Assembly: GCA_900555835.1 (NCBI GenBank)
Contig: USMK01000006.1
Location: 8,304-72,303, forward strand
Direction: 5' to 3'
Length of the DNA: 64,000 bases
Source: an uncultured Clostridium sp.
Lineage (GTDB): Bacteria; Bacillota; Clostridia; TANB77; CAG-508
Both the position numbers and the translations under genes were made by a program. Shown here piece by piece: positions 43,483 to 53,334 of this stretch. Position 1 is the stretch's first letter. Every line of letters starts with the position of its first letter. The notes below the pieces were generated by a model. It did not search any database. It saw only the letters and a list, made by a program, of their open reading frames with translations, and had not been told where the DNA came from.

Positions 43483-43590
43483 GTAGAAACAAAAAATTGA
43501 ATTTGCAAAAAATCAATTCAATTTCCCCGTGTTTCTATGAAGATTCTGTATTATTGAAAAGAGATATGTTGAAAGACGTATCTCTTTTCG
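43483..43590 (+). ncRNA. Putative small RNA of about 105 nt
   Basis: It starts after the promoter above. It folds as TAGAAAC / GTTTCTA around an inner TTGAATT / AATTCAA hairpin with an unpaired TTTCCCCG segment, and ends in the stem AAAAGAGATA / TATCTCTTTT. No ORF with a ribosome binding site is present. It matches no class I can name. Confidence 0.5.
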
Positions 43591-43675
43591 TTATGTTGGA
43601 GATGAAAAGTAGAACGAAATGTTGATAAATGTCGATTTATGTCGAAAACTTGTTAGAGAAAAATAGGAAAAATTG

Positions 43676-43703
43676 TTGCAAAAAATATATGATATTATAT
43701 AAT
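43676..43703 (+). promoter_or_regulatory. Probable promoter of the cas operon
   Basis: TTGCAA, a 16-base spacer and TATAAT, about 190 bases before cas9. Transcription would run across the tracrRNA gene in the antisense direction. Confidence 0.55.
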
Positions 43704-43741
43704 GAGGCTAATGGGATAAAAATGTGAGATATTTAGAAAAT

Positions 43742-43859
43742 AAAAAAAGTTCTAGTTTCCTAGAACTTATATCACCTAAGTGATAACCAATATTTAATTG
43801 GCATTTAAGGTTGAACCTTATTTTAACTCATTGTGCTATTTTAGATAGTAATTAATAGC
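43742..43859 (-). ncRNA. tracrRNA of the type II-A CRISPR system
   Basis: On the minus strand, 43830-43852 is an anti-repeat: the plus strand there (TGCTATTTTAGATAGTAAT) reproduces the 3' half of the CRISPR repeat. It is followed by AAGGTT/AACCTT and TATCAC/GTGATA hairpins and ends in the terminator AAGTTCTAG / CTAGAACTT plus seven T's. The minus-strand promoter is TTGCAA (43889-43894), 17 bases, TATATT (43866-43871), overlapping the cas9 leader and ribosome binding site. Confidence 0.88.
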
Positions 43860-43898
43860 AAATTAAATATAACATAAGAAGGGAGAAATTGCAAGTAT

Positions 43899-46800
43899 AT
43901 GAGCGAAAAAAATTTAGAATATAATATAGGATTAGATATAGGAACAAATTCAGTAGGATGGGCAGTTACAGATTTAAATAACAATTTATTAAAACACAAA
44001 AATAGAAATATGTGGGGAGCTAGAATTTTTGAAGAAGGAAAAACAGCTCAAAGCACAAGAGTATTTAGAGGAACAAGAAGACGCTTGGAAAGAAGAAAAG
44101 AAAGAATTAAAATACTGCAAAGTTTGTTATTAGAAGATATGGAAAAAGAATATCCTAATTTTTTTCCAATGCTTCAAGAAACATACAAAGTTCAAGAAGA
44201 GAAAAGTGAAAATAGAAAATATAATTTATTTTCAGATGTAAATATGAATGATATGAATTATTACAAAAAATATCCTACAATATATCATTTAAGAAATGAA
44301 TTAGTAGAAAATAAAGAAAAATATGATATTAGACTAGTATATCTTGCAATTCACCATATAATAAAATATAGAGGAAATTTTCTGTATGATTCAGATTTAG
44401 AAGCCTCAAATGAAAATATTTTAGAAGAAATAAAACAAATAAACAAATATTTAGACGAAAATATGCAGATTGAATATTTAGGAGACGAAGAAGAATTTAA
44501 AAATATTTTAACAAATAAAAATGAAAGTAAAGGAAACAAAAAAGATAAATTACTAAAATTATATGATTACGATAAAAATCAGAAATCAGCAATAACAGCA
44601 ATTTTATCTGGTATTATTGGATATAAATTTGATTTTAATAAAATTTTAGACGAAGAAATATTAGAAAATACAATTTCATTTAGTGAAGATATAGAAAATG
44701 AAGACGAGATAAAAGAAAAATTAGGGGATAATATTTATTTATATGAAAGTATGCAAAAAATATATAATTATTTTGTATTACAAGACATTTTACAAAATGA
44801 AAAATCAATTTCGAAGGCATTTATAAAAAAATATGAAAAATATAAAAATGATTTAAAACAATTAAAAATGATATATAAAAATTATTTACCACTAGAATAT
44901 AATTCAATGTTTAGGAAGAGTGAACCTAATAACTATGTAAATTATGATAATAAAAAAGAAAAATCAAGAATAAATCTTTGTAGTGTAGATGATTTTTATA
45001 AAAGAATAAAAAAAGATTTAAAACTTGTTGAAGATTGCAAAGAAAAAGAGGAAATATTAAAAAAGATAGAGAATAATGAATTTTTAGTAAAAATAAATTC
45101 AACAGCAAATGCTGCAATTCCATATCAATTACATTATCAAGAATTGGAAAAAATTTTAGATAATCAAGGGAAATATTATAAATCTATAAAAGAAAATAAA
45201 AATAAAATATTGAGTTTGATGGAATTTAGAATTCCGTATTATGTTGGTCCATTGGATAAAAATGAGCAAAGTAAATTTGCATGGATTATTAGAAAAACAG
45301 ACGAAAAAATATTACCATGGAATTTTGAAGATGTTGTAGATACCAAAAAAACAGCAGAAGAATTTATTAGGAGAATGACAAATAAATGTACATATTTAAT
45401 AAATGAAGATGTAATACCAAAACAATCTATATTATACTCAAAATTCTGTGTTTTAAATGAACTTAGCAATATAAGAATAAATAATCAAAAGCTTACCACT
45501 ACTGTAAAAGATCAAATTATAGAACAATTATTTAAGAAAAATAAATCTATTACAGAAAAACAATTAAAAACAATGTTAATTGATAATCAAATATATAAAG
45601 AAATAAGTTCAATTACGGGATTTGCACAAGAAAATAAATTTGCTTCAAATATGTCTGCATATATAGATATGACAAGAATTTTAGGAGTAGTAAATGAAGA
45701 AAACATAGAAATGATTGAGAAAATAATAGAATGGATTACTATATTTGAAGATAAAAAGATTTTAAAAGAAAAAATAAAAGAAGAATATAATTTAGAACCA
45801 GAAATTATAAAAAAATTAGTTAAATTAAAATATACTGGTTGGTCAAGATTATCAAAAGAATTATTAACTGAATTAAAGGCATATGACGATAGTAAAAATA
45901 TAATAGAAAAACTAGAAACAACAAAAGAAAATTTTATGCAAATAATAAATAATGATAAATATGGATTTAATAAACAAATAGCAGAAAAAATGCCTAAAAC
46001 AGAGCAAAATATAACGTATGAACAAATAGAAGAAATTCCAACATCACCTGCAAATAAAAGAAGTATATGGCAAGCTATAAAAATAGTACAAGAAATTACA
46101 AAAATAATGAAAAATGAGCCTAAAAATATTTATATAGAATTTGCCAGAAATGAAGCGGAAAAGAAAAGAACTGATAATAGGGCTAAAGCCTTGTTAAAAA
46201 TATATGATAAATTTAAAGAGGAAATAAATGAATTTTTATATAAGGAATTAAAAGATAAGCAAAGTGAAAAGAAGCTTGATGAACGATTATATTTATATTT
46301 TGTACAGATGGGGAAATGCTTATATAGTGGAAAACCGTTAAATCCAGACACTTTGTATTTGTATGAAGTAGATCATATATTGCCACAAAGCTATATAAAA
46401 GATGATAGCTTATCTAATAAAGCTTTGGTATATAAAGAATACAACCAAAGAAAAAGTGGAAGCTTGTTATTAGAAGACGATATTATAAATAAACAACAAG
46501 TATTCTGGAAATATTTACATCAAAGGGGATTAATGGATAATAAAAAATATTACAATCTAATAAGAAGAAAAATGTTTGAAACAGATGCAGATAAAGCTAA
46601 ATTTGTAGAAAGACAATTGGTAGAAACAAGACAAGCTACAAAATATATTACTAATTTATTAGTAAATCAATATAAAACTTCAAATGTATTTGCAATAAGA
46701 GCAGAATTAACACATAGTTTAAGAGAAATATTAAAAGTATATAAAAATAGAAACATAAATGATTACCATCATGCCCAAGATGCTTATATAATAAGCTTAG

Positions 46801-47822
46801 TAGGAAATGTAATTGATAGCAAATTGCAGTATAAAGATGAATTTAAATATACTGAATATGTAAAAAATTATATAAAAAAACAAGTAGAAGATGAGAAACA
46901 AGCAAAAAAGAGAAAATCAATTGTAATTGGAATGGTACTAAATAATATAGATAAAGATAAAACGAGAAAAACACTATATTATAAGGATTGTTATATAACA
47001 CATAAATTAGAAGAACAAACAGGAGAATTTTATAATCAGACTTTGTATAGTCCAAAGGATAAAAGCAAAAATATACAAATATCAGTTAAAGACGATAAAG
47101 CTTCTGAAAAATATGGAGGATATTCAGGACAAAATAAAGCTTATTTTACAATTTACAGCTATATAGATGAAAAGCAAAATATGCAACTAGAATTGATTGG
47201 CATTCCAATAAAAATTGCTTATGACATAAAAAACGGAAAAATAACATTATTAGAATATTTACAAAAGCAAAATATAAATGCCACTAATATAAAAATAATA
47301 AAACCTAAAATATTGAAATATCAAGAATATTTGGACGAAAATAATTATCCAATGGAATTTGCAAGCGATATAGAAATAAAATCTAATAAGCAATTAATTG
47401 TAAGTAAGGAAATGAACAGGTTGGTTTATTTAATGAATAAAGAAAAGAAAACTGATGAAGAACAAGAAGAGGTTGATAAAAAATTTGAAGATATGTATAA
47501 ATATTTGCTAAGAAAATTAGAAGGAGAGTATATAATATTTGAATATGCATATAAAAAATTATCAGAAATAAAAACAAAAGAAAAATTTAATGAATTGAAT
47601 AACAAGGAAAAAAGTATAGCTATAAATGGAATTATAGAAATGGTGAACAGAGGGTACAGTAATTTGAAAATTCTAAATTTGGGACCGACAGTAGGCAGAA
47701 AAACTAATCAAATATTCAAAACAGAACGAATAAAAAACATGACATTTATAGATAAATCAATAACCGGAATGTACGAAAGAAGGTATAAAATAAATGGGAT
47801 GGAGAACAGTAGTAATAAATAA
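43899..47822 (+). CDS. cas9: CRISPR-associated endonuclease Cas9 (type II-A)
   Basis: RNA-guided double-strand nuclease, 1307 residues, complete. RuvC-I is NIGLDIGTNSVGWAV with Asp13; the arginine-rich bridge helix is FRGTRRRLERRKERI; RuvC-II IYIEFARNEAEKKR has Glu747; HNH YEVDHILPQSYIKDD has His826; RuvC-III DYHHAQDAYI has His958 and Asp961. All catalytic residues are present, so it should be active. ATG 43899; it overlaps cas1 by 29 bases. PAM preference cannot be read off. Confidence 0.97.
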   Translation: MSEKNLEYNIGLDIGTNSVGWAVTDLNNNLLKHKNRNMWGARIFEEGKTAQSTRVFRGTRRRLERRKERIKILQSLLLEDMEKEYPNFFPMLQETYKVQEEKSENRKYNLFSDVNMNDMNYYKKYPTIYHLRNELVENKEKYDIRLVYLAIHHIIKYRGNFLYDSDLEASNENILEEIKQINKYLDENMQIEYLGDEEEFKNILTNKNESKGNKKDKLLKLYDYDKNQKSAITAILSGIIGYKFDFNKILDEEILENTISFSEDIENEDEIKEKLGDNIYLYESMQKIYNYFVLQDILQNEKSISKAFIKKYEKYKNDLKQLKMIYKNYLPLEYNSMFRKSEPNNYVNYDNKKEKSRINLCSVDDFYKRIKKDLKLVEDCKEKEEILKKIENNEFLVKINSTANAAIPYQLHYQELEKILDNQGKYYKSIKENKNKILSLMEFRIPYYVGPLDKNEQSKFAWIIRKTDEKILPWNFEDVVDTKKTAEEFIRRMTNKCTYLINEDVIPKQSILYSKFCVLNELSNIRINNQKLTTTVKDQIIEQLFKKNKSITEKQLKTMLIDNQIYKEISSITGFAQENKFASNMSAYIDMTRILGVVNEENIEMIEKIIEWITIFEDKKILKEKIKEEYNLEPEIIKKLVKLKYTGWSRLSKELLTELKAYDDSKNIIEKLETTKENFMQIINNDKYGFNKQIAEKMPKTEQNITYEQIEEIPTSPANKRSIWQAIKIVQEITKIMKNEPKNIYIEFARNEAEKKRTDNRAKALLKIYDKFKEEINEFLYKELKDKQSEKKLDERLYLYFVQMGKCLYSGKPLNPDTLYLYEVDHILPQSYIKDDSLSNKALVYKEYNQRKSGSLLLEDDIINKQQVFWKYLHQRGLMDNKKYYNLIRRKMFETDADKAKFVERQLVETRQATKYITNLLVNQYKTSNVFAIRAELTHSLREILKVYKNRNINDYHHAQDAYIISLVGNVIDSKLQYKDEFKYTEYVKNYIKKQVEDEKQAKKRKSIVIGMVLNNIDKDKTRKTLYYKDCYITHKLEEQTGEFYNQTLYSPKDKSKNIQISVKDDKASEKYGGYSGQNKAYFTIYSYIDEKQNMQLELIGIPIKIAYDIKNGKITLLEYLQKQNINATNIKIIKPKILKYQEYLDENNYPMEFASDIEIKSNKQLIVSKEMNRLVYLMNKEKKTDEEQEEVDKKFEDMYKYLLRKLEGEYIIFEYAYKKLSEIKTKEKFNELNNKEKSIAINGIIEMVNRGYSNLKILNLGPTVGRKTNQIFKTERIKNMTFIDKSITGMYERRYKINGMENSSNK

Positions 47823-48660
47823 AAACTGTAAATTAAGTTATAAAAACGACTATTTAATAGTACGTAGTGAAACTCTTCAAATGATACATCTTTCAGAAAT
47901 AAATTTAATAATTATAGAAAATGGTATGGTATCAATAACTTCATATTTAATTAACGAACTAATAAATAATAAAATAAAACTAATATTTTGTGACGAAAAA
48001 CACAATCCCGCAGGAGAAGTGATGCCATATTATAGTTCTTTTAATACAAGCAAAAAAATATTAAAACAAACCAAATGGAAAGACGAAAGAAAAGACTATG
48101 TATGGCAACAAATTGTAAAAAACAAAATACATAATCAGGCAATGGTATTAAAAAATCTTAACATAGATAATTATGAAAAATTACTAGAATTTGAAAATCA
48201 AGTAATGCTAGGAGACAAAACAAACAGAGAAGGACATGCTGCAAAAGTATATTTTAATTTATTATTTGGAAAAGATTTTATAAGAGGTACAGATAATAAT
48301 ATAAATAGTAGCCTGGATTACGGATATGCAATAATCTTATCTACAATGAATAAAGAAATAGTAAGTAAAGGATATATAACTCCACTTGGAATGAATCATA
48401 AAAGTGAATTTAACCAATTTAATTTAGCCTGTGACTTAATGGAACCATTTAGACCACTTATAGATAAAATAGTTTATGAAAATTGTAATCGAGAATTAAA
48501 CCTAAATCAAAAATATAAATTAATAGATGTTTTAAATAATAAAATAGAAATTGCACATAAAGATCAATTTGTAGGAAATGCAATACCTATATATATTCAA
48601 AGTGTATTTGATGCACTAGAAAATGAAGAAGAAAGCAACATATTAAATTATGAGTTATAG
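47794..48660 (+). CDS. cas1: CRISPR-associated endonuclease Cas1
   Basis: Integrase subunit of the spacer-acquisition complex, 288 residues, type II form: begins MGWRTVVINKNCKLSYK, with ENGMVSITSYLINEL, a conserved Glu region (FENQVMLGDKTNREGHAAKV) and the C-terminal HKSEFNQFNLACDLMEPFRP (catalytic His and Asp). It overlaps cas9 and cas2. Confidence 0.95.
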   Translation: MGWRTVVINKNCKLSYKNDYLIVRSETLQMIHLSEINLIIIENGMVSITSYLINELINNKIKLIFCDEKHNPAGEVMPYYSSFNTSKKILKQTKWKDERKDYVWQQIVKNKIHNQAMVLKNLNIDNYEKLLEFENQVMLGDKTNREGHAAKVYFNLLFGKDFIRGTDNNINSSLDYGYAIILSTMNKEIVSKGYITPLGMNHKSEFNQFNLACDLMEPFRPLIDKIVYENCNRELNLNQKYKLIDVLNNKIEIAHKDQFVGNAIPIYIQSVFDALENEEESNILNYEL

Positions 48661-48970
48661 GTTTATGAGGATATTAGTATTTTTTGATTTACCGACAGAA
48701 ACATCAAAAGACAGAAAAATTTATGCAAGGTTTAGAAAATTTTTGATTAAAGAAGGGTTCATTATGATGCAGGAATCTGTATATTGTAAATTAACATTAA
48801 ATAATTCGGTTACAAATTCGATAAGAGAAAAAATAAACAAAAACAAACCACCTAAGGGAATAGTGCAAATGTTAGTTATAACTGAAAAACAATTTGCCTC
48901 GATGGAGTATATTGTAGGAGAAAAAACATATGAAAATATAGATGATACAGAAAGGTTATTAATATTATGA
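48650..48970 (+). CDS. cas2: CRISPR-associated protein Cas2
   Basis: A 106-residue ferredoxin-fold partner of Cas1. It begins MSYRFMRILVFFDLPTETSK, the type II-A Cas2 start, and contains FLIKEGFIMMQESVYCKL. It overlaps cas1 by 11 bases and csn2 by 4. Confidence 0.95.
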   Translation: MSYRFMRILVFFDLPTETSKDRKIYARFRKFLIKEGFIMMQESVYCKLTLNNSVTNSIREKINKNKPPKGIVQMLVITEKQFASMEYIVGEKTYENIDDTERLLIL

Positions 48971-49638
48971 TTATGTCAATATTTGGTTTAGAAAATAAAA
49001 TTACTTTTGAAGAAGGAAAAATAAATGTATTAGAGATATATAATAAAAAATTTTTTAGAAGAATGATAGAAATTCTAAACGGTGAGGAAGAAGCGGAAAA
49101 CAATGAAATTGTACTCTTAGATAACGAAAAAAGAGTGGAATTAAAAAAGAATGTATTGGTATTTACCGATTTGTTCAATATAGATTTTAATTCAAAAAAA
49201 ATTATAACCAAAATATATAATGAACTAATAGAAAGCATAAAAAAACGACAAGATGATGAATTAGAAAATTTAACAATAAAATTACGAAATTATTTAATAG
49301 AAGAAATAAATGAGTTACCATTTGAATTTAATATAAATAGCGAACTGGAAATAAACGATTTACTAAAAGCATTCAATTTGAAAATAGACACAACATGCTA
49401 TACTACAATAGTAGAAAAAATAGAATTCATAATAAACATAATAGCCAACCTAAAAATGGCAACTATTTTAGTAATTCCAAACTTAAAAGTATATTTAGAA
49501 AAAGAAGAAATAATTGAAATATATAAATATTCATTGTATAATAATATTAAATTATTAATTTTAGAAAATAGTTCAAATGAAAAAATAGAAAATTATGAAA
49601 TAAAAAATATCATCGATAAAGAATTTGACGAATTTTAA
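48967..49638 (+). CDS. csn2: CRISPR-associated protein Csn2
   Basis: A 223-residue protein defining subtype II-A. Csn2 forms a ring that holds DNA ends during spacer acquisition. Low-complexity Glu/Asn/Ile-rich sequence with TFEEGKINVLEIYNKKFF at the start and KLLILENSS near the end; identity rests on position after cas2, length and fold pattern. ATG 48967 overlaps cas2; ATG 48973 is possible. Confidence 0.88.
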   Translation: MIMSIFGLENKITFEEGKINVLEIYNKKFFRRMIEILNGEEEAENNEIVLLDNEKRVELKKNVLVFTDLFNIDFNSKKIITKIYNELIESIKKRQDDELENLTIKLRNYLIEEINELPFEFNINSELEINDLLKAFNLKIDTTCYTTIVEKIEFIINIIANLKMATILVIPNLKVYLEKEEIIEIYKYSLYNNIKLLILENSSNEKIENYEIKNIIDKEFDEF

Positions 49639-49701
49639 ACAATAAAACCTACTAATCTAAAAAACACCGAAGTCATTACTCGAAAAAAGTTCTAATTTGA
49701 G
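49639..49701 (+). promoter_or_regulatory. CRISPR leader with leader-anchoring sequence
   Basis: 63 bases between csn2 and the first repeat. They end ATTTGAG directly before the repeat, the leader-anchoring motif known from streptococcal type II-A systems, marking this side as the acquisition end. Confidence 0.75.
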
Positions 49702-50727
49702 GTTTTAGAATTGTGTTATTTTAGATAGTAATGAAACTATTTTTTTTATTAAGTCATCTATTTCTTTGTTTTAGAATTGTGTTATTTTAGATAGTAATGA
49801 AACGAAAGTGAAATTGATACAACTCTTTCAGATGTTTTAGAATTGTGTTATTTTAGATAGTAATGAAACGAATAAAAATGAATTTGATTTTATCTATTAG
49901 TTTTAGAATTGTGTTATTTTAGATAGTAATGAAACGACAGTAGAATTAATACAACCCTAGCCGATGTTTTAGAATTGTGTTATTTTAGATAGTAATGAAA
50001 CTATAATTCCACAAGACAATAATCGACTTTGGTTTTAGAATTGTGTTATTTTAGATAGTAATGAAACAAAAGTTCATTTAATTCAATTGAGGTTAGAGTT
50101 TTAGAATTGTGTTATTTTAGATAGTAATGAAACCTAACTTTGTATCAATGCCACTTCCTTTTAGTTTTAGAATTGTGTTATTTTAGATAGTAATGAAACA
50201 CGTTGCCAATTTTTTTGAAAATAGACATCGTTTTAGAATTGTGTTATTTTAGATAGTAATGAAACGTTTCCTATTCTATTAAATCCATTGTCTAAGTTTT
50301 AGAATTGTGTTATTTTAGATAGTAATGAAACAGAAGATTATTTGCAATTGTGTTGTGAGCTGTTTTAGAATTGTGTTATTTTAGATAGTAATGAAACCTA
50401 ACTTTGTATCTATGCCACTGTCTTTTAGTTTTAGAATTGTGTTATTTTAGATAGTAATGAAACTAACATCAATTGAACTAAACGAGCTCTTAAGTTTTAG
50501 AATTGTGTTATTTTAGATAGTAATGAAACATAACTTTGTATCTATGCCACTTTCTTTCAGTTTTAGAATTGTGTTATTTTAGATAGTAATGAAACCCGCA
50601 AAAGTTCTAGGTAAATAAACAAAAGGTTTTAGAATTGTGTTATTTTAGATAGTAATGAAACCTAATTTAGTAAATTTGGGAATGGTTATAGGTTTTAGAA
50701 TTATGCCATTTTAAATATCAAAATCAC
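49702..50727 (+). CRISPR. CRISPR array, 16 repeats of 36 bp and 15 spacers of 30 bp
   Basis: Repeats start every 66 bases from 49702 to 50692. The repeat begins GTTTTAGAATTGTG and ends TAGATAGTAATGAAAC; fifteen copies are identical, and the last (50692-50727) is degenerate in its 3' half, as expected at the old end. The first 36-bp unit adjoins the leader. Several spacers are variants of each other (7/11/13, 2/4, and 6 with 12 on opposite strands). Direction is the same as the cas genes. Confidence 0.98.
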
Positions 50728-50832
50728 AGTAAGCAGTTCTATAATCATATAAATGTATTTATGCCAGATGGGGAAGAAAGAAAGAAAATTTTAGACGAAG
50801 AATATATGGGAGTTATATAGGAGGTAGTTTAA
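50728..50832. other. Short gap between CRISPR array and DUF262 gene
   Basis: Contains a frame ending MPDGEERKKILDEEYMGVI just before the ribosome binding site of the next gene, perhaps the tail of a lost gene. No other feature. Confidence 0.4.
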
Positions 50833-53310
50833 TTGAACGATAATAGTTTAGAATCAATACAAAAATTATTTAATGAAAAAATATTTAGAATTCCAGATTA
50901 TCAAAGAGGATATTCATGGAGTGAGCAACAACTAACAGAATTCTGGGAAGATGTTTTAAATATTCCTTCAGATAGAGAACATTATACAGGAATGATTTCT
51001 CTAAAAGAAATTAAAGATGTTTCAAATGTTGAAAAATGGAACGATATACAATGGCTTGTAAATAATAGAGGTTACAAAGTATATCATATTGTCGATGGAC
51101 AACAAAGATTTACTACTATAATCATTCTAATAAATGAAATTGTTAGTTTTGTTGCAAATCTTCCAGAGAATAAAGATAAGCCAGATGAACAAATAAATTT
51201 AAATGATTTTACTCTAAAAATGATTAAAGAAAACTATCTTGTTGTTTCAAAACCTAACTCTGAAGATATGTTAAAAAGCTATAAATTTGGTTATGAAGTT
51301 GATAATCCAAGTTATAAGTTCTTTAAAAATAAAATATTAGAATCAGAGATAGAGGGAGAAGTAGAAGAAACCTTTTATACATTAAATTTACAACAAGCAA
51401 AAGATTTCTTTAAAAATTCTATTCAAGAATTATATACTGCAAATAAAAACAATATAGAAGTTATAAATAGATTATTTATAAATCTAACCCAAAAATTAAG
51501 ATTTAATACATACTATATTGAAGATGATTTCAATGTATATATAGCTTTTGAAACAATGAACAACAGAGGTAAAAGACTTTCAAATTTAGAATTATTAAAG
51601 AATAGACTTATATATCTTACAACTTTATTTAAAGATGATGACGAAGTAAAAAGAAAAATCAGAGAAGATATAAATGATACATGGAAAGAAATATATAGTT
51701 ATTTAGGTAAAAATAAAGCTAGACCATTAAGCGATGATGAATTCCTACAAGCTCATTGGACTATATATTTTGGCTACACAAGAACTAACAAAGAAAACTA
51801 TACAAACTTTTTATTAAAGAAATATTTTACTCAAAAAAGAGTTATTGATGACATTTCTATAATTGCCGAAGATATTGCTGATGAAGAGATTGAAAATGAT
51901 GACTATATTATTTCAGAAGATGAAGAAGACAACGAAGAAGTAGTTGAACGAAACTCTTTGAAAGTTGAAGGAAAACTTAAACTTAAAGATATCTCAAACT
52001 ATATAAACAGCTTAAGACAGCTTATTCCTTATTGGTATGATTTATATTTTCCAGAACAATCAAATCTTTCTGAAGATATTAAATTATGGTTAGGAAAATT
52101 AAATAGAATCAATTATGCATATTTTAAGCCTTTAACTTGCGTTGTATTATCTAAAGATAATATTTATGATGAAAACAAAGTTAGATATTTGCAATTAGTT
52201 GAAAGATGGATTTTCTTATTATTCAGGTTATCAGGCTATTTTGAAACATATAAAAACAGTAAATTCTACAATATGGCAAAAGATTTATATGTAGGAAATA
52301 CGACAATAGAAGATGTACAAAACGAGTTGAATGATGTCGCAGTATTAAATAAAGATAAGGAAATATTTATAGATTCTCCTTTATCTAAAATCACAAGATT
52401 ATTTAAAAATAATAATGGATATTATTCATGGAGTACAATTAGATACTTTTTATACGAATATGAACTACATTTAAAGGGTAAGACAGGAACAGATATAAAA
52501 CTTACTCCAGAAGCTATATTCAAAAAGGATGCAAAAGACAAAATATCTATTGAACATATATATCCTCAAACTGGAGATAATGCATATTGGCTAAAGAGAT
52601 TTGGTAAATATACAGATAATTCTATACATTATATAACTAATAGTATAGGAAACTTACTTCCTTTATCAATGTCAATAAATAGTTCTTTTCAAAATGATTC
52701 TTTTCCAGATAAAAAAGAAGGAACAAATAATAGAGAAAGATGTTATAAAAATGGGTGTTACAGCGAAATGGAGGTTGCAACATATCCAGATTGGAACATT
52801 GAAACTATAAAGGAAAGAGGGATAGAACTACTTAATTTCATGGCAGAAAGATATAACTTTAAATTTGCTAATGAAAATGACAGAGATAGAATGTTATTCT
52901 TATCAGATATAGAAATTGATGAAAACAAGATAGTAGAAATTCCAGCTGAAGAAAGTAAAGATATACTGGAAGAAGTTTCTGAGTTATCTAAAAATTCAGA
53001 TCAAAATGTAATAGAATTATTCAAAGAATTACATAAATATATTTTAGAATTAAATAACTCAATTAGCTATTCTATAACGAAAAATTATATAAGTTATAGT
53101 TTAGGAAAATGTTTTGCAGAAATTCATTTTAAAACTAATTTTATAAAAATGTTTATTATGGCAGGAGATTATGATGATCCAGAAAACAAAGTTGAAAGAT
53201 TAGGAGAAAATTATAACTGGACTAATAATAATAGACTAGATGTACATTCGTTTGAAGAAATTGATTACATTAAGAATATTATAAAACAAAGCTTTGATAA
53301 AATTATTTAA
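50833..53310 (+). CDS. DUF262 / HNH (DUF1524) GmrSD-type nuclease with DUF5655-like tail
   Basis: An 825-residue protein, TTG start with GGAGGT 7 bases upstream. The N-terminal DUF262 domain (IPDYQRGYSWSEQQLTEFW, YHIVDGQQRFTTIIILINEI) is a ParB-like NTPase/nucleotide-sensing fold. The central-C-terminal DUF1524 HNH nuclease has SIEHIYPQTGDNAYW and NSIGNLLPLSMSINSSFQND. The last 110 residues (ISYSITKNYISYSLG ... IDYIKNIIKQSFDKI) look like DUF5655. The first two are the domains of GmrSD-type modification-dependent restriction enzymes. It is the first of three co-directional genes next to CRISPR. Confidence 0.85.
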   Translation: MNDNSLESIQKLFNEKIFRIPDYQRGYSWSEQQLTEFWEDVLNIPSDREHYTGMISLKEIKDVSNVEKWNDIQWLVNNRGYKVYHIVDGQQRFTTIIILINEIVSFVANLPENKDKPDEQINLNDFTLKMIKENYLVVSKPNSEDMLKSYKFGYEVDNPSYKFFKNKILESEIEGEVEETFYTLNLQQAKDFFKNSIQELYTANKNNIEVINRLFINLTQKLRFNTYYIEDDFNVYIAFETMNNRGKRLSNLELLKNRLIYLTTLFKDDDEVKRKIREDINDTWKEIYSYLGKNKARPLSDDEFLQAHWTIYFGYTRTNKENYTNFLLKKYFTQKRVIDDISIIAEDIADEEIENDDYIISEDEEDNEEVVERNSLKVEGKLKLKDISNYINSLRQLIPYWYDLYFPEQSNLSEDIKLWLGKLNRINYAYFKPLTCVVLSKDNIYDENKVRYLQLVERWIFLLFRLSGYFETYKNSKFYNMAKDLYVGNTTIEDVQNELNDVAVLNKDKEIFIDSPLSKITRLFKNNNGYYSWSTIRYFLYEYELHLKGKTGTDIKLTPEAIFKKDAKDKISIEHIYPQTGDNAYWLKRFGKYTDNSIHYITNSIGNLLPLSMSINSSFQNDSFPDKKEGTNNRERCYKNGCYSEMEVATYPDWNIETIKERGIELLNFMAERYNFKFANENDRDRMLFLSDIEIDENKIVEIPAEESKDILEEVSELSKNSDQNVIELFKELHKYILELNNSISYSITKNYISYSLGKCFAEIHFKTNFIKMFIMAGDYDDPENKVERLGENYNWTNNNRLDVHSFEEIDYIKNIIKQSFDKII

Positions 53311-53334
53311 TTCAATAATTGGAGGTTGAGAATA

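Noticed and set aside
43392..43625. 77-codon frame after the hemolysin III gene
   Set aside because: It overlaps the promoter and hairpins of the small RNA and the end of the preceding gene; no ribosome binding site.
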